NCBI RefSeq assembly: GCF_000764305.2
Contig: NW_025939022.1
Location: forward strand, 1-64,000
Direction of reading: 5' to 3'
From: Hyalella azteca
Taxonomy: Eukaryota; Arthropoda; Malacostraca; Amphipoda; Hyalellidae
DNA length: 64,000 nt
In this document: positions 33,601 to 41,120 of the stretch, in pieces
Numbering within the stretch: the first letter of the stretch is position 1
How the letters are laid out: every line of letters starts with the position of its first letter
The notes under the pieces: generated by a model
Database searches by the model: none
Told to the model about the DNA's origin: nothing
What the model saw: the letters and a program-made list of their open reading frames with translations, nothing else
Program-made: the position numbers and the translations under genes

Positions 33601-35901
33601 TTATCAATCAGAATCCGTTGGGTGGCATGTTTTATTTGCCTTGCTCCTTATTTATATGGATGTCGTCTGATTGGTATTTAAGTACTGTCGTCTGCTAATG
33701 TTATATATATTCTGTGTTCGGAAGTGGTGTTTCGATTCGACGATGCACAAATTTGAATGATTGATTAATTCTGACCATTTTATAGTCAGTAGTATCGACT
33801 ACACTGACATGGGTTTAATTAGATGTTAGGTCTTGCTTTTTCTATTCATTTGCCCTATTTTACCGTTTTGTAGATACATCTGTTAATAATTAAGCAAGCA
33901 AAACGTAGCGTCACAATTGAATAAAAAATCTCCGTCATAAGTTTCGGCAATCTCTGTCATCGGCATGCGCCGACTCGACCGCTTCGTGCCTGCGCTTGAC
34001 TGCTGTTTGATCGCTTGAATACAAATATGTTTTTAAATAGATAATATTCATGAGTAATTTTTTTGTGACAGTTGAATATGAACACGAGGAAATCATATCT
34101 CTAGTTTAATTAATACTGATCAAGTGACTGCTGCTGTTCACTGGCGTTCACTGTCATTATCATTGAGATGATGGCTCAATTCAAACTTTCGATTCATGAG
34201 ACTTAGTTGTAGTATTGAAGTATTAAATGAATGATTTGAAAGTTGGAAATTGCAGCATAAACAAAAAATATTATAAACATGAATAAATATGGAAATAATT
34301 TTGAATAAAAGTGGGTTTAGAATGCTTTATGCCATCGAAGCCTTGCTCCTGAGAACTGTAGCCTTGAGCAATGTATTACAGGCCAGCAGAGCCTACATAC
34401 GCTCACAAGTATATAAAATACTTTAGTTTTCCATTACAGAGCAAGGGAAGTGAAATTCTGTTCTAAACCCACAATATATATAATCATGATATTTACTCCA
34501 GCTCCTCAGAAATAGATTAATTTTTCCTAATATAAGGATATTCAAAATACTAGACTCAGTCCATAGTGATAGTATGTTTATCGTCGCGTTGTCATGAGCG
34601 TAATCACTTAAAAAAGCGTTATCACCTCTAAATTCTCCCATTAGTGGATTCTTGCGCCTCTGCATTAACTTTCGAATTCATTTACGCGTGAATTATCCTA
34701 TGGCGGCTCCTGAAATTGCTCTGGCCTAAGAACGTCAGTGCGGGGGATATTCCCGCGTTTCCCCGGTGCCAACGCCACATTAACTGCAATTTTACCCCCG
34801 GCAGCCGACGTCCCCCGCTTGACTGTCACGCCGGCCGTGACCTCCGCCAGCGCTTCTTGGCCGTGGCGGACTGAGCAATTTTTCAACGTAACTCTGGCGG
34901 TAAGTATTAGCAAATATAGCTGAAATAATTCAGTTATGAGACTTATGACCATTGTTAAGGATGGAAAAGGATGCAACTAATAATTAAACAAATTCAGAAT
35001 ATTTATATTATGAAAATTTTGTCGATTTAACTAATAATTAAACAAATTCGGAATATTTGTATTAGGAACATTTTGTCGATTCAACCATTCCGAACATTAC
35101 ATTTTACGCAGCAGGTTGTTCAACTTACGATCAAAATCATGTACCATGAATGTTTTATGATGAATCTCGATTATCCTAAGATTTACATAATTTGTGAAAA
35201 ACTACATGCTAATTCAATGAAATTAAGAACTGTTACATATTTCAATATACATAATTCAAGCTTAATTCAAGCAGATGAAATCAAGAGAAGACTGTGACCC
35301 AATTAAACCCGAAGATGTTCAACATGAGCGCATACAGCTAGGGCTGCAGCAAAGGCGCATGCAAGCATACGTGACGCAGCTGCAGGCGTACACTGAGTAC
35401 GAGGTGTGCGTGTACGCATACAACGGGGGAGGAGGAGGGAGCAAAAAGTGCAAAGTGTTCCAGACCCTCCCGCGCGATGGTGAGCGAGACTGCCTCTCTT
35501 TACTATGATAATTGAGACTCCTTAGCCATTAGCTTTAAATTCCTTAAAACTTCAGGATACTACTCTTAATTCACACTTTATGCTGTTATAGCTGTTTCTT
35601 ATACGCTTTATCATCAGCTCCTGGGCCTGTGGAGGAGTTGACCTCTTCCTCAACGTCCACTTCCATCAGCCTGCGGTGGAGGAAACCTTGTCCTCCCATG
35701 GCCGCCATCAGGGGCTACCGTGTCAAGGTGGCTAGACTCCAAGATGGGGCTAGAGTCAAGGTGGCTAGAGTCACTCACTACGTCCAAGCATCGGAGTGCA
35801 GCGACAGCGCAGCCCACTTCTGCCACACCATCAAGGAACTACAACCTGAACGCACGTACAACATTGAGGTCAGGCTCAGTGTAGGAAACTACGTACTTGG
35901 G
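18605..35901 (+). CDS. Secreted or membrane protein with seven LDLa modules followed by fibronectin III domains (gene span, 11 exons seen)
   Basis: Eleven exons with GT-AG sites join in frame: 18605-18671, 19180-19296, 21436-21543, 23556-23672, 24291-24398, 25414-25530, 26176-26280, 32830-32961, 34739-34899, 35275-35479, 35618-35901. The total is 1521 nt (507 codons). Order: signal peptide, LDLa x7, FN3 x2. Known: LDLa modules are six-cysteine calcium-binding ligand-binding repeats; LDLa followed by FN3 occurs in the sortilin-related receptor SORL1, but its VPS10 and propeller domains are absent here. LDLa cassettes of 105-117 bp alternate between two types (A and B), with 0-1 residue between modules. 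Exons are GC-rich in AT-rich introns. After the last exon, reading through the GTAAGG gives a stop at 35944 inside AATAAA. The 3' end and any membrane segment are therefore unknown. The ligand is unknown. Confidence 0.75.
19180..19296 (+). CDS. Exon 2: LDLa module 1 (type B)
   Basis: Acceptor gattgcag, donor T|GTGAGT, phase 1-1, 117 bp. It reads [20 protein letters not shown] then [19 protein letters not shown], the last Cys being split with the next exon. Six cysteines, CNGDNQC and the acidic DDSDE calcium-binding end are present. The intron after it starts like those after modules 3 and 5 (gatgagtcaaac type). Confidence 0.85.
19486..20972. mobile_element. 1.5 kb TIR element in intron 2, with intact empty-site paralogues
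   Basis: It starts CCCAGTTAAAATTT and ends AAATTTTAACTGGG, a 14-15 bp terminal inverted repeat. Homologous introns at about 23847 and 25707 run straight from 'catgct' into 'gactaaa..cgag', so the insertion point is bracketed by two empty copies. The ends are GC-rich, the middle is AT-rich, and no transposase is seen: a non-autonomous DNA element. Target duplication is uncertain (possibly TG). Confidence 0.65.
19960..20042 (-). mobile_element. tRNA-like SINE head
   Basis: On the minus strand an A-box-like ggtcaactggtacaggc is followed about 30 bases later by a B box gttcgaatccc. The ends do not form an acceptor stem. It lies inside the 19486-20972 element. Confidence 0.45.
21436..21543 (+). 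CDS. Exon 3: LDLa module 2 (type A)
   Basis: Acceptor tcatcgcag, donor T|GTGAGT, 108 bp, phase 1-1. It reads [20 protein letters not shown] then [15 protein letters not shown], with the final Cys split. All six cysteines, CDG and WSDE calcium ligands are present. The first Cys directly follows the last Cys of module 1 (Cys-Cys, no linker). Confidence 0.85.
21636..22430. repeat. CAG-rich imperfect minisatellite, copy 1
   Basis: Dense cagcagcatccagcag-type repeats. They give long chance frames rich in Gln/Ser/His on the plus strand and Leu/Cys on the minus strand. It lies in the intron between modules 2 and 3 and has a counterpart at 30140-30600 in the intron between modules 6 and 7, so it was duplicated with the gene unit. 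Not considered coding. Confidence 0.8.
22610..23010. repeat. Minisatellite with gatctaccggc and cacgtg/gacgtca units, copy 1
   Basis: Variable 30-35 bp units built from 'atgatctaccggcaacaatg' and 'attagcaatgacgtcacgt' types. The counterpart is 30770-31080. The E-box core CACGTG and CRE-like TGACGTCA occur repeatedly, but only as part of the repeat. Confidence 0.65.
23556..23672 (+). CDS. Exon 4: LDLa module 3 (type B)
   Basis: Acceptor tgatttgcag, donor T|GTGAGT, 117 bp, phase 1-1. It reads [20 protein letters not shown] then [18 protein letters not shown] plus a split Cys. All six cysteines are present. The calcium loop has CNGGKSC in place of the usual CDGxxDC, so Asp is replaced at one ligand position. 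One residue (Val) separates it from module 2. Confidence 0.85.
24291..24398 (+). CDS. Exon 5: LDLa module 4 (type A)
   Basis: Acceptor tcatcgcag, donor T|GTGAGT, 108 bp, phase 1-1. It reads [20 protein letters not shown] then [15 protein letters not shown] plus a split Cys. It is close to module 2, and the intron starts are almost identical (acacggctgatgt). Confidence 0.85.
25414..25530 (+). CDS. Exon 6: LDLa module 5 (type B)
   Basis: Acceptor cttgattgcag, donor T|GTGAGT, 117 bp, phase 1-1. It reads [20 protein letters not shown] then [18 protein letters not shown] plus a split Cys. The usual tryptophan before the fourth Cys is replaced by Arg (KRRRC). The upstream intron (25050-25410) matches the one upstream of module 1 (18775-19175). 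Confidence 0.85.
26176..26280 (+). CDS. Exon 7: LDLa module 6 (type A)
   Basis: Acceptor atatcgcag, donor T|GTGAGT, 105 bp, phase 1-1. It reads [20 protein letters not shown] then [14 protein letters not shown] plus a split Cys. It is one codon shorter than the other type A exons, and Leu replaces the Trp before the fourth Cys. Intron 7 that follows is 6.5 kb and filled with retroelements. Confidence 0.85.
26281..27340. other. Start of intron 7; no gene
   Basis: The first 60 bp match other type A introns. 26516-26640 resembles 685-790. Nothing else is recognised. Confidence 0.5.
27344..28622 (-). pseudogene. LINE reverse transcriptase (CR1/Jockey-like), broken
   Basis: Minus-strand order: [43 protein letters not shown], then the catalytic region [46 protein letters not shown] (YTDD in place of Y/FADD), then [14 protein letters not shown] and [14 protein letters not shown]. 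The order matches the reverse transcriptase of CR1/Jockey-type LINEs. Stops and shifts separate the segments near 28250 and 27930. It lies antisense to the LDLa gene inside intron 7. No ORF1 or endonuclease part is seen. Confidence 0.8.
28630..29580. other. Intron 7, unassigned
   Basis: 28620-28650 has a copy of the gatctaccggc minisatellite unit. 29325-29341 is an AT dinucleotide run and 29490-29520 is ctaaccctaa-like but degenerate. No gene. Confidence 0.5.
29583..30137 (-). pseudogene. Penelope-like element fragment (C-terminal RT/linker)
   Basis: An open frame of 184 codons reads [59 protein letters not shown]. Known: '.R..Ra..iC......l..El..lk.il..NGYp.k.i' followed by 'l.l.IyYrNrK...Lv.rn' is the thumb-to-linker region of Penelope-like retroelements. 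The GIY-YIG endonuclease that should follow is not visible, so it is truncated. The frame reads into a 19-bp hairpin at its 5' edge (30089-30135) that abuts the CAG minisatellite. Confidence 0.55.
30089..30135. repeat. Perfect 19-bp hairpin
   Basis: gctggggacattcgctttc is followed by a 9-base loop (ttggttcag) and its exact complement. It marks the boundary between the Penelope-like fragment and the CAG minisatellite. Confidence 0.9.
30140..30600. repeat. CAG-rich imperfect minisatellite, copy 2
   Basis: Paralogue of 21636-22430, followed by the same downstream sequence (gttcacttcacgag, tccttggtcga) as copy 1 at 22470-22520. Long antisense frames here are by-products of the repeat. Confidence 0.8.
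30770..31085. repeat. gatctaccggc / cacgtg minisatellite, copy 2
   Basis: Counterpart of 22610-23010. It is followed in both places by agtcccctcgtaacacacgc and a polyadenylation-like AATAAAATCC or AATATAATCC. Confidence 0.65.
31855..32240 (-). mobile_element. tRNA-derived SINE, copy 2
   Basis: Same family and orientation as 1765-2204: a decayed B box (gattcgacgccggg on the plus strand), ttctctggtcattaatcgta, then the caacgtt-rich body. Located in intron 7. Confidence 0.6.
32830..32961 (+). CDS. Exon 8: LDLa module 7 (type B)
   Basis: Acceptor taaatgcag, donor C|GTGAGT, 132 bp, phase 1-1. It reads [20 protein letters not shown] then [20 protein letters not shown] and YRL. The sixth Cys is inside this exon, unlike the others, and a short tail leads to the FN3 region. 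The upstream intron (32600-32820) matches that of module 3 (23340-23550). Confidence 0.85.
33000..34735. other. Intron 8; no gene recognised
   Basis: Moderately long open frames on both strands at 33014-33301 overlap each other and have no recognisable domain. The remainder is AT-rich and featureless. Confidence 0.45.
34739..34899 (+). CDS. Exon 9: first half of fibronectin III domain 1
   Basis: Acceptor cgtcag, donor GCG|GTAAGT. The frame is fixed by phase 1 from exon 8. It reads [20 protein letters not shown] then [16 protein letters not shown]: the A-B-C strands of FN3 with the core Trp. About 20 residues precede the domain. Phase 1-0. The acceptor lacks a long pyrimidine tract, so the 5' boundary is the least certain in the gene. 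Confidence 0.6.
34981..35095. repeat. 57-bp tandem duplication
   Basis: attaaacaaattcagaatat and its near-copy attaaacaaattcggaatat start about 57 bp apart, inside the intron that splits FN3 domain 1. Confidence 0.8.
35275..35479 (+). CDS. Exon 10: second half of fibronectin III domain 1
   Basis: Acceptor ttcaagcag, donor G|GTGAGC, phase 0-1, 205 bp. It reads [20 protein letters not shown] then [20 protein letters not shown]. The L.p.TeYev.V.AyN.gG.G motif is the E-F-G end of FN3. The stretch before it ([15 protein letters not shown]) is unusual for the C' to E loop. Confidence 0.7.
35618..35901 (+). CDS. Exon 11: fibronectin III domain 2
   Basis: Acceptor tatcatcag, possible donor GGG|GTAAGG, phase 1-0. 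It reads [20 protein letters not shown] then [20 protein letters not shown], an 11-residue near-repeat of VKVAR, and later [20 protein letters not shown]. It has the core Trp, GYRVKV strand C and L.PertYnieV strand F. Strand G would lie in a further exon. Without splicing it ends 14 residues later at a TAA (35944). Confidence 0.7.
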
Positions 35902-36058
35902 GTAAGGCGGTGTAACATCATTGTGATGCAATGCGGCGGGAAATAAAAGGGTAAATGAAAAATCCTATGAATAACTTTTTCGAAATTGCACTAGAATCGA
36001 AATTGCACTAGACTAATAAGGGCAGTTTTTGCTATCATATTTCAACCATCATAGCTTG

Positions 36059-36255
36059 CCAGTCAGAAATCGCCGCAGTCTGGAAGCCCGCCGCGGGTGA
36101 ACTTGCCTGCGCCAAAGCTCGCCCCAGTGCAACGCCAGGGGATCAGCAGCGCAGGAATGTCCACAGCAGCGCAATATTGCGGCAGAGCTTCTCGGCCGGG
36201 AAAGGGCCTGCTGCCGCAGTCAGTCTGTCCTACCGCGAGCGACCAGATGGTCCGC
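36059..36255. mobile_element. GC-rich interspersed repeat, copy 2 (truncated)
   Basis: Same as 14690 and 38903 copies from cagtcagaaatcgccgca to taccgcgagcgaccag, then it diverges. Confidence 0.6.
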
Positions 36256-36540
36256 CGGTCCGTGGACGCCGTGGCGCCAGTACTTCATGCCGTGCTGACG
36301 GGAAGTCGCGCCTGGTAAGGACCAAGTACCGGATGCATCAGAGATAATAGTCCAGTGTGGTCCGCCGTGACCTCATCACCGCCCGAAAGGTAGCCACCGC
36401 CGAACCCCGATCGCTCCACAGGTCTCTACTGCTTCATAGAGACGGGGCTAAAACATAAGAAGTTCGTGTCCGACATCTTGACGTCGACCAAGGCAGAAGA
36501 TGACTAAATGATTAATCCTAAGTGCTGACTGTTTGAACGT

Positions 36541-37353
36541 TAGAGTGGAACTGCTTGCCACGCCGCGGAACAGGGGCAGAGAAGTTTCGTCTTTAGAGTC
36601 GTTATAATAGAAATAAGGATGGCTTAGCTGCTAAACTGCAACGTGTGCACGAAATTATATAAAGAAATTTAAAGCTTTATTTAACTAAGACATTCAATCA
36701 GAATTATTAAATTGAAAGTTCGGTCATTAATTTTATACATCGCCGCGCTACCAAACTAAGTGAAGGTATGAAGATACCTTCAGTTTTCTACACTCCCGCC
36801 AAAGAGATTCAATTTCTAGCAATAAAGTTGGAAATTGAAGAGATCAAGTTTTTTACTCAACGCAAATACCTGGATAGGCGTTCCAACCCGTTAACAGCAG
36901 CGTCCTTCAAGAAGAAATAAATACTTCACTCGTGTTATCTAATCCCAGTTAACATTACTTAAAACTATTAACTTACATACTAGAGACTTCAGGTACAGCT
37001 GCCTTCCCAGCCAACATGAACATGGCTTACGAACTAATGGGCTGGGACTGGAGTTCCCTCAGTCAACTCATAACACAGTATAGTTAGATTAAATTTCGTT
37101 CGATTAAGAACTGCTTGTTAGGCCGCGGAACAGGGGCAGAGAAGTTTCGTCTTTAGAGTCGTTATAATAGAAATAAGGATGGCTTAGCTGCTAAACTGCA
37201 ACAGGTGCTCGAAATTATATAAAGAAATTTAAAGCTTTATTTAACTAAGACATTCAATCAGAATTATTAAATTGGAAGTCCGGTCATTAATTTTATACAT
37301 CGCCGCGCTACCAAACTAAGTGAAGGTAGGAAGATACCTTCAGTTTTCTACAT
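36541..37353. repeat. Pair of 245-bp direct repeats with 320-bp spacer
   Basis: 36541-36790 and 37109-37353 are nearly identical (both contain cgcggaacaggggcagagaa and end cttcagttttctac). The spacer has no open frame. It could be a terminal-repeat retrotransposon in miniature or a plain duplication; TG/CA ends, a primer-binding site and a polypurine tract were not found. Confidence 0.6.
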
Positions 37354-38300
37354 ATGAAGAGAAGATACCCGGAAAGAACATGTTTCAAGCAGTACATGGT
37401 AAAGATTAGTAGGAGGCTCAACGCCGACGCGCGTCAAGTCAACCCAACCGGTATGAACGTGTGCTTACTGGACTCGCTGCTTGATGTCAAGCCGCTGTGC
37501 TTTACAAAGATGCCGAGCCGCTGTCGACTACGTCAACGTGGCTTTTGAGTTTAGATAAATGGGGCAACTTGTGAATATTGTAAATATAATGGAACACACT
37601 TGATTTATTCATACAATTTATACTTAATGATACAATAATTAGTCTCAATTGATCGCAATACTTCCAACACGCCAGTTGGCGCATACGCAAAATTCACAAT
37701 AAATTTACGCAATATTTCAGGTGAACATGAAAAATTGGATTCGCCGTCATCTATGGAAAAACTGTATTTATTGCAACAAAATTTTTTCATTGTATCTCGG
37801 ACAATTTATATCAGGAACAGTCTGATACATGGCCAGTGGCTTCACTTTGGCGTTACAATTTTTTGAACACCTTGTTTCTCTCCATCAGTTTTATTGGAAC
37901 CTACCTAATTCACGCTAAAATTTTTTACCAGAACTTAATCCTAAAAGCCAAGCACACAAAACGAAGTCATGGTTTCGTCTTGATCTCGAATGACCCGCAA
38001 CCCAATAACACTTTTCTAAGTTGGATAAATTACAGTGGCCATTATACCTGCGTGCTCTGTGCAGTTTGGCAAACGGTTATCGGAGGGTCACAAGAGATTT
38101 GTCTGCAATGTGCCATAAATGTTTCGGACCCTATAACTCATCGATGATTCATCGATGAATCCCACCTATACTCGCCACCCTTTCAATCTATTGGTGTTTT
38201 ACTATCGATTTTCGGCAGATCTGGCCACCCACCGTTATGCCACCTATAATCGACTATCGCCACCAATAATCATCGGCGCGCCACCCTTAATTTTTATTTG
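37354..38300. other. No firm feature
   Basis: Short open frames only. 38150-38300 has repeated ccaccc-type strings but no recognisable element. Confidence 0.4.
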
Positions 38301-38304
38301 GGTT

Positions 38305-38545
38305 ACAGTGGACGCCGGGGGGCTTGAATATTCAATACCGTGCGAGCTGATGCTACGACGAATCATATAGTTACAACTTACATAAATATACTTTACAATT
38401 TGATGAGTCGGTGAGTCATAATCAACACTCAAGAAAGTAAACAATAACATTATGTCTAGCGCACATTTCAAGACCGTTAAAACTAAGTAAAGAAAATATA
38501 AAGACATGGGAATGAATAAATGAAACACGACGATGGTATTCGGTA
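38305..38545. repeat. Leader repeat of the segmental duplication, copy 1
   Basis: Starts gtggacgccggggggcttga and matches 46311-46548 almost base for base. In both places it is followed by the 200-bp satellite. Confidence 0.8.
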
Positions 38546-38559
38546 CCAGTTTATGAAAG

Positions 38560-38900
38560 TCTAAAAAAGTAACATATGACTTGCAAAAAACTCTTAATAA
38601 TCGTTACGAAAAGTGATGAAAACTTTGCTTCAAATTCAACGATAGTGCTTACAAACTTAAATAATACTAATTGAAACTGTGCATCTCTGCCGGATCAGTA
38701 GCTCGCTTTTATGCGACAGTCTTATAGGTAGGTATTCACAAGCAACCAGTCATGAAAGAGTGCAGAAAAGTCACAGATGACTTGCAAAAAACTCTAAATA
38801 ATCGTTAAGAAAAATGATGAAAACCTAGCTTCAAATTCAACGATAGTGTAAGGAAACTTAAATAATAATAATTGAAACTGTGCATCATTGCCGCATCAGT
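38560..38900. repeat. 200-bp satellite, about 1.7 units
   Basis: Unit landmarks: ggatcagtagctcgctttca, tataggtaggtattcacaag, gatgacttgcaaaaaactct. Interrupted at 38903 by the GC-rich repeat copy 3. Confidence 0.85.
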
Positions 38901-38902
38901 AC

Positions 38903-39500
38903 CCAGTCAGAAATCGCCGCAGTCTGGAAGCCAGCCGCGGGTGAACTTGCCTGCGCCAACGCTCGCCCCAGCTCAACGCCAGGGGAAGCAACAGCGCAGG
39001 AATGTCCACAGCAGCGCAATATTGTGGCAGAGCTTCTCGGCCTGGAAAGGGCCTGCTGCCGCAGTCAGTCTGTCTTACCGCGAGCGACCAGGCCGGTAGG
39101 CACTGCCAGCTAAAGCTTCCGCGCTATCGCGAAGGTGGTTGCCGCGATTGGCGGGATCGCGAAATTCCCTTCGGCCAGAGGTGGCCGAACGTGAATTTTG
39201 AGCTAAAAAAATCCCCACGCCCTCCACTATATAAATAGCTCCATTACTTTGTGGAGCATGGGAATTATATAACAACGTACACCGACAAAATTATGCAGAA
39301 TTTTAATGTAGTCATTCTGAGATATGAAGTTGGAACAAGTATAACAAATTTTGACAGAAATAAAACGATTTACATGTTCGGGCCGTTTATAGAAAGTAAG
39401 TGAATATAAACATTCTAACTACACAACATTTTTTGGGCAAAACGTAAAGCCTTACACATGGAGTTTAAGCAGTCGACAACTATATATAAGAACAAAACAT
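38903..39500. mobile_element. GC-rich interspersed repeat, copy 3
   Basis: Closest relative of 14690-15310. Its tail resumes at 41007 after the adapter-flanked insert: 41030-41110 aligns with 15355-15440. Confidence 0.65.
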
Positions 39501-39503
39501 GAC

Positions 39504-39541
39504 CTGTCTCTTATACACATCTAGATGTGTATAAGAGACAG
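39504..39541. other. Nextera mate-pair junction adapter left in the assembly
   Basis: Two Tn5 mosaic ends back to back: CTGTCTCTTATACACATCT followed by its exact reverse complement (38 bp). An N follows at 39544. This is library-preparation sequence, not genomic DNA. Confidence 0.97.
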
Positions 39542-39899
39542 GTNTCGAGTGGATTGGCCCAACAGAAGCAAAAGGCAAGCCGCAAGCGTGCCTTTCGACA
39601 GCAATGCAGTAAGTTAAGCTGGAGATGAATCCTTAACGAAAAGCAGTGTTTCATGACTTGCAGACGTTGCAGTAACCAAAATTTCCCCTTGACAGTTGCG
39701 CATGAGACTTTAAACCTTATGAAAATGTAAATACATTAAATTCTGACGTTTTTCTGTTCCTTACCTCCAATATTTATCCAACATTAACCGAATTGTTTCG
39801 TGTTCACTGCGCCACACATCCCCGGTACTTCCTGCACCAGTCTAGTATAGACGCTAGAGCGTAGACTGTCCGACGCATGCGCACTGCAGCGCGGCCCGC

Positions 39900-40262
39900 A
39901 CCTTGCTTCAAATTCAACGATAGTGTATGGAAACTTAAATAATAATAATTGAAACTGAGCATCATTGCCGGATCAGTAGCTCGCTTTCATGCGACAGTCT
40001 AATAGGTAGGTATTCACAAGCAACCAGGCATGAAAGAGGGCAAAAAAAGTCACAGATGATTTGCAAAAAACTCTAAATGATCGTTACGAAGAGTAATGAA
40101 AACCTTGCTTCAAATTCAACGATAATGTATGCAAACTTAAATAATAATAATTGAAACTGTGCATCATTGCCGAATCAGTAGCTCGCTTTCATGCGACAGT
40201 CTTATAGGTAGGTATTAACAAGCAACCAGTCATGAAAGCGTACAAAAGTCACAGATGACTTA
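39900..40262. repeat. 200-bp satellite, about 1.8 units (in misplaced piece)
   Basis: Same unit as 38560-38900 and 46560-47510. Confidence 0.8.
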
Positions 40263-40379
40263 CAACCTACTCTGAATATCCTACGAACGGTGATTGCGAC
40301 ACAACTAACAATGACTTTCATAATATTTCCGATGTTTTTATTTCTTTTTTTCTGAATTAAAATTACATGTGCTCATACT

Positions 40380-40660
40380 TCACGAGGCGTTCATTCTTCC
40401 TACACAGATTTTCAGAATTGTCATCTTTTGAGCTAAGGTCTTGTGCTGCAACGCTCTCGCGAGCAATGCGGGTTCCTGCGAAAGCTGACGAAAAACGACT
40501 TGTTGAACGGTTGTTGATGAGTCTGCTGGTGGTTTCCCGCTTCTGCGTCCTCCGCGTTGTCCCTCCCAGTCGCTGGCGTTCTTGAGTACTTCCTTAATGG
40601 ATTTCTCCACGGCAACTCGGCTTGCTTGACGAAATGTCGTCTCATTCAGACTTCCAGCCG
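40380..40660 (-). pseudogene. DUF4806-gene last exon, decayed copy
   Basis: It aligns with 47615-47907 (EKSIKEVLKNASDWEG shared). Small indels, for example near 40465 and 40405, break the frame, which in the other copy runs cleanly to EHM-stop. Because it lies in the piece between adapters, some differences could be assembly errors. Confidence 0.65.
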
Positions 40661-40968
40661 AATTAAAATACTTGACGTTTGTTTAAGCATTAATAACGTA
40701 CAGATTAGAGTAGACTTTTTTGTCTTGAAATGAAAGATTTCTTGAGCTTTTCATTAAAATTGTACTCGAAATATATCAAATGCATTAGTAAAGAATAGGT
40801 TGCTGGATCTGGATTTGGATTTGGGGCGTGGTGACTCTGAGAGAAAGAATTTCAGGGTCAGGCCTTTGCAACGGCCATCAGCCACGCATCACATTTTCAT
40901 TTGTTAGTAAGAAGAAGAAAGGGAGACCAAGCCAGGTGGAAGCAACATTAAAGAGAAGAGGCTAGAAG

Positions 40969-41006
40969 CTGTCTCTTATACACATCTAGATGTGTATAAG
41001 AGACAG
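40969..41006. other. Second Nextera mate-pair junction adapter
   Basis: Identical 38-bp mosaic-end pair to that at 39504-39541. A further N lies at 41119. Confidence 0.97.
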
Positions 41007-41120
41007 CTATATATAAGAACAAAACATTATTAGGTACGATAATTTAACTCCGCCATTATTTTGAAAATACACGAAAAAGCTCATTCCTGGTTTTTACAAC
41101 GGCACAAGCTAGTTGATANA

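Larger units (their letters stand above)
39542..40968. other. Probably misplaced contig piece between two adapters
   Basis: Flanked by junction adapters and by a duplicated 21-bp string (tatatataagaacaaaacat at 39481 and 41008). The inferred uninterrupted order (39500 to 41028) matches the intact paralogue at 15290-15440. The piece contains a copy of the 16840-17185 region, satellite units and a copy of a DUF4806 last exon. Confidence 0.8.

Noticed and set aside
18605..35901. Calling the LDLa-FN3 gene SORL1
   Set aside because: The signal-peptide exon leads straight into LDLa modules; no VPS10 or YWTD propeller part is present, so only the partial domain order is shared.
39542..40968. Independent genomic copy of the satellite and DUF4806 exon
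   Set aside because: Flanked by library adapters and a duplicated flank, so its position and even its separate existence are doubtful.
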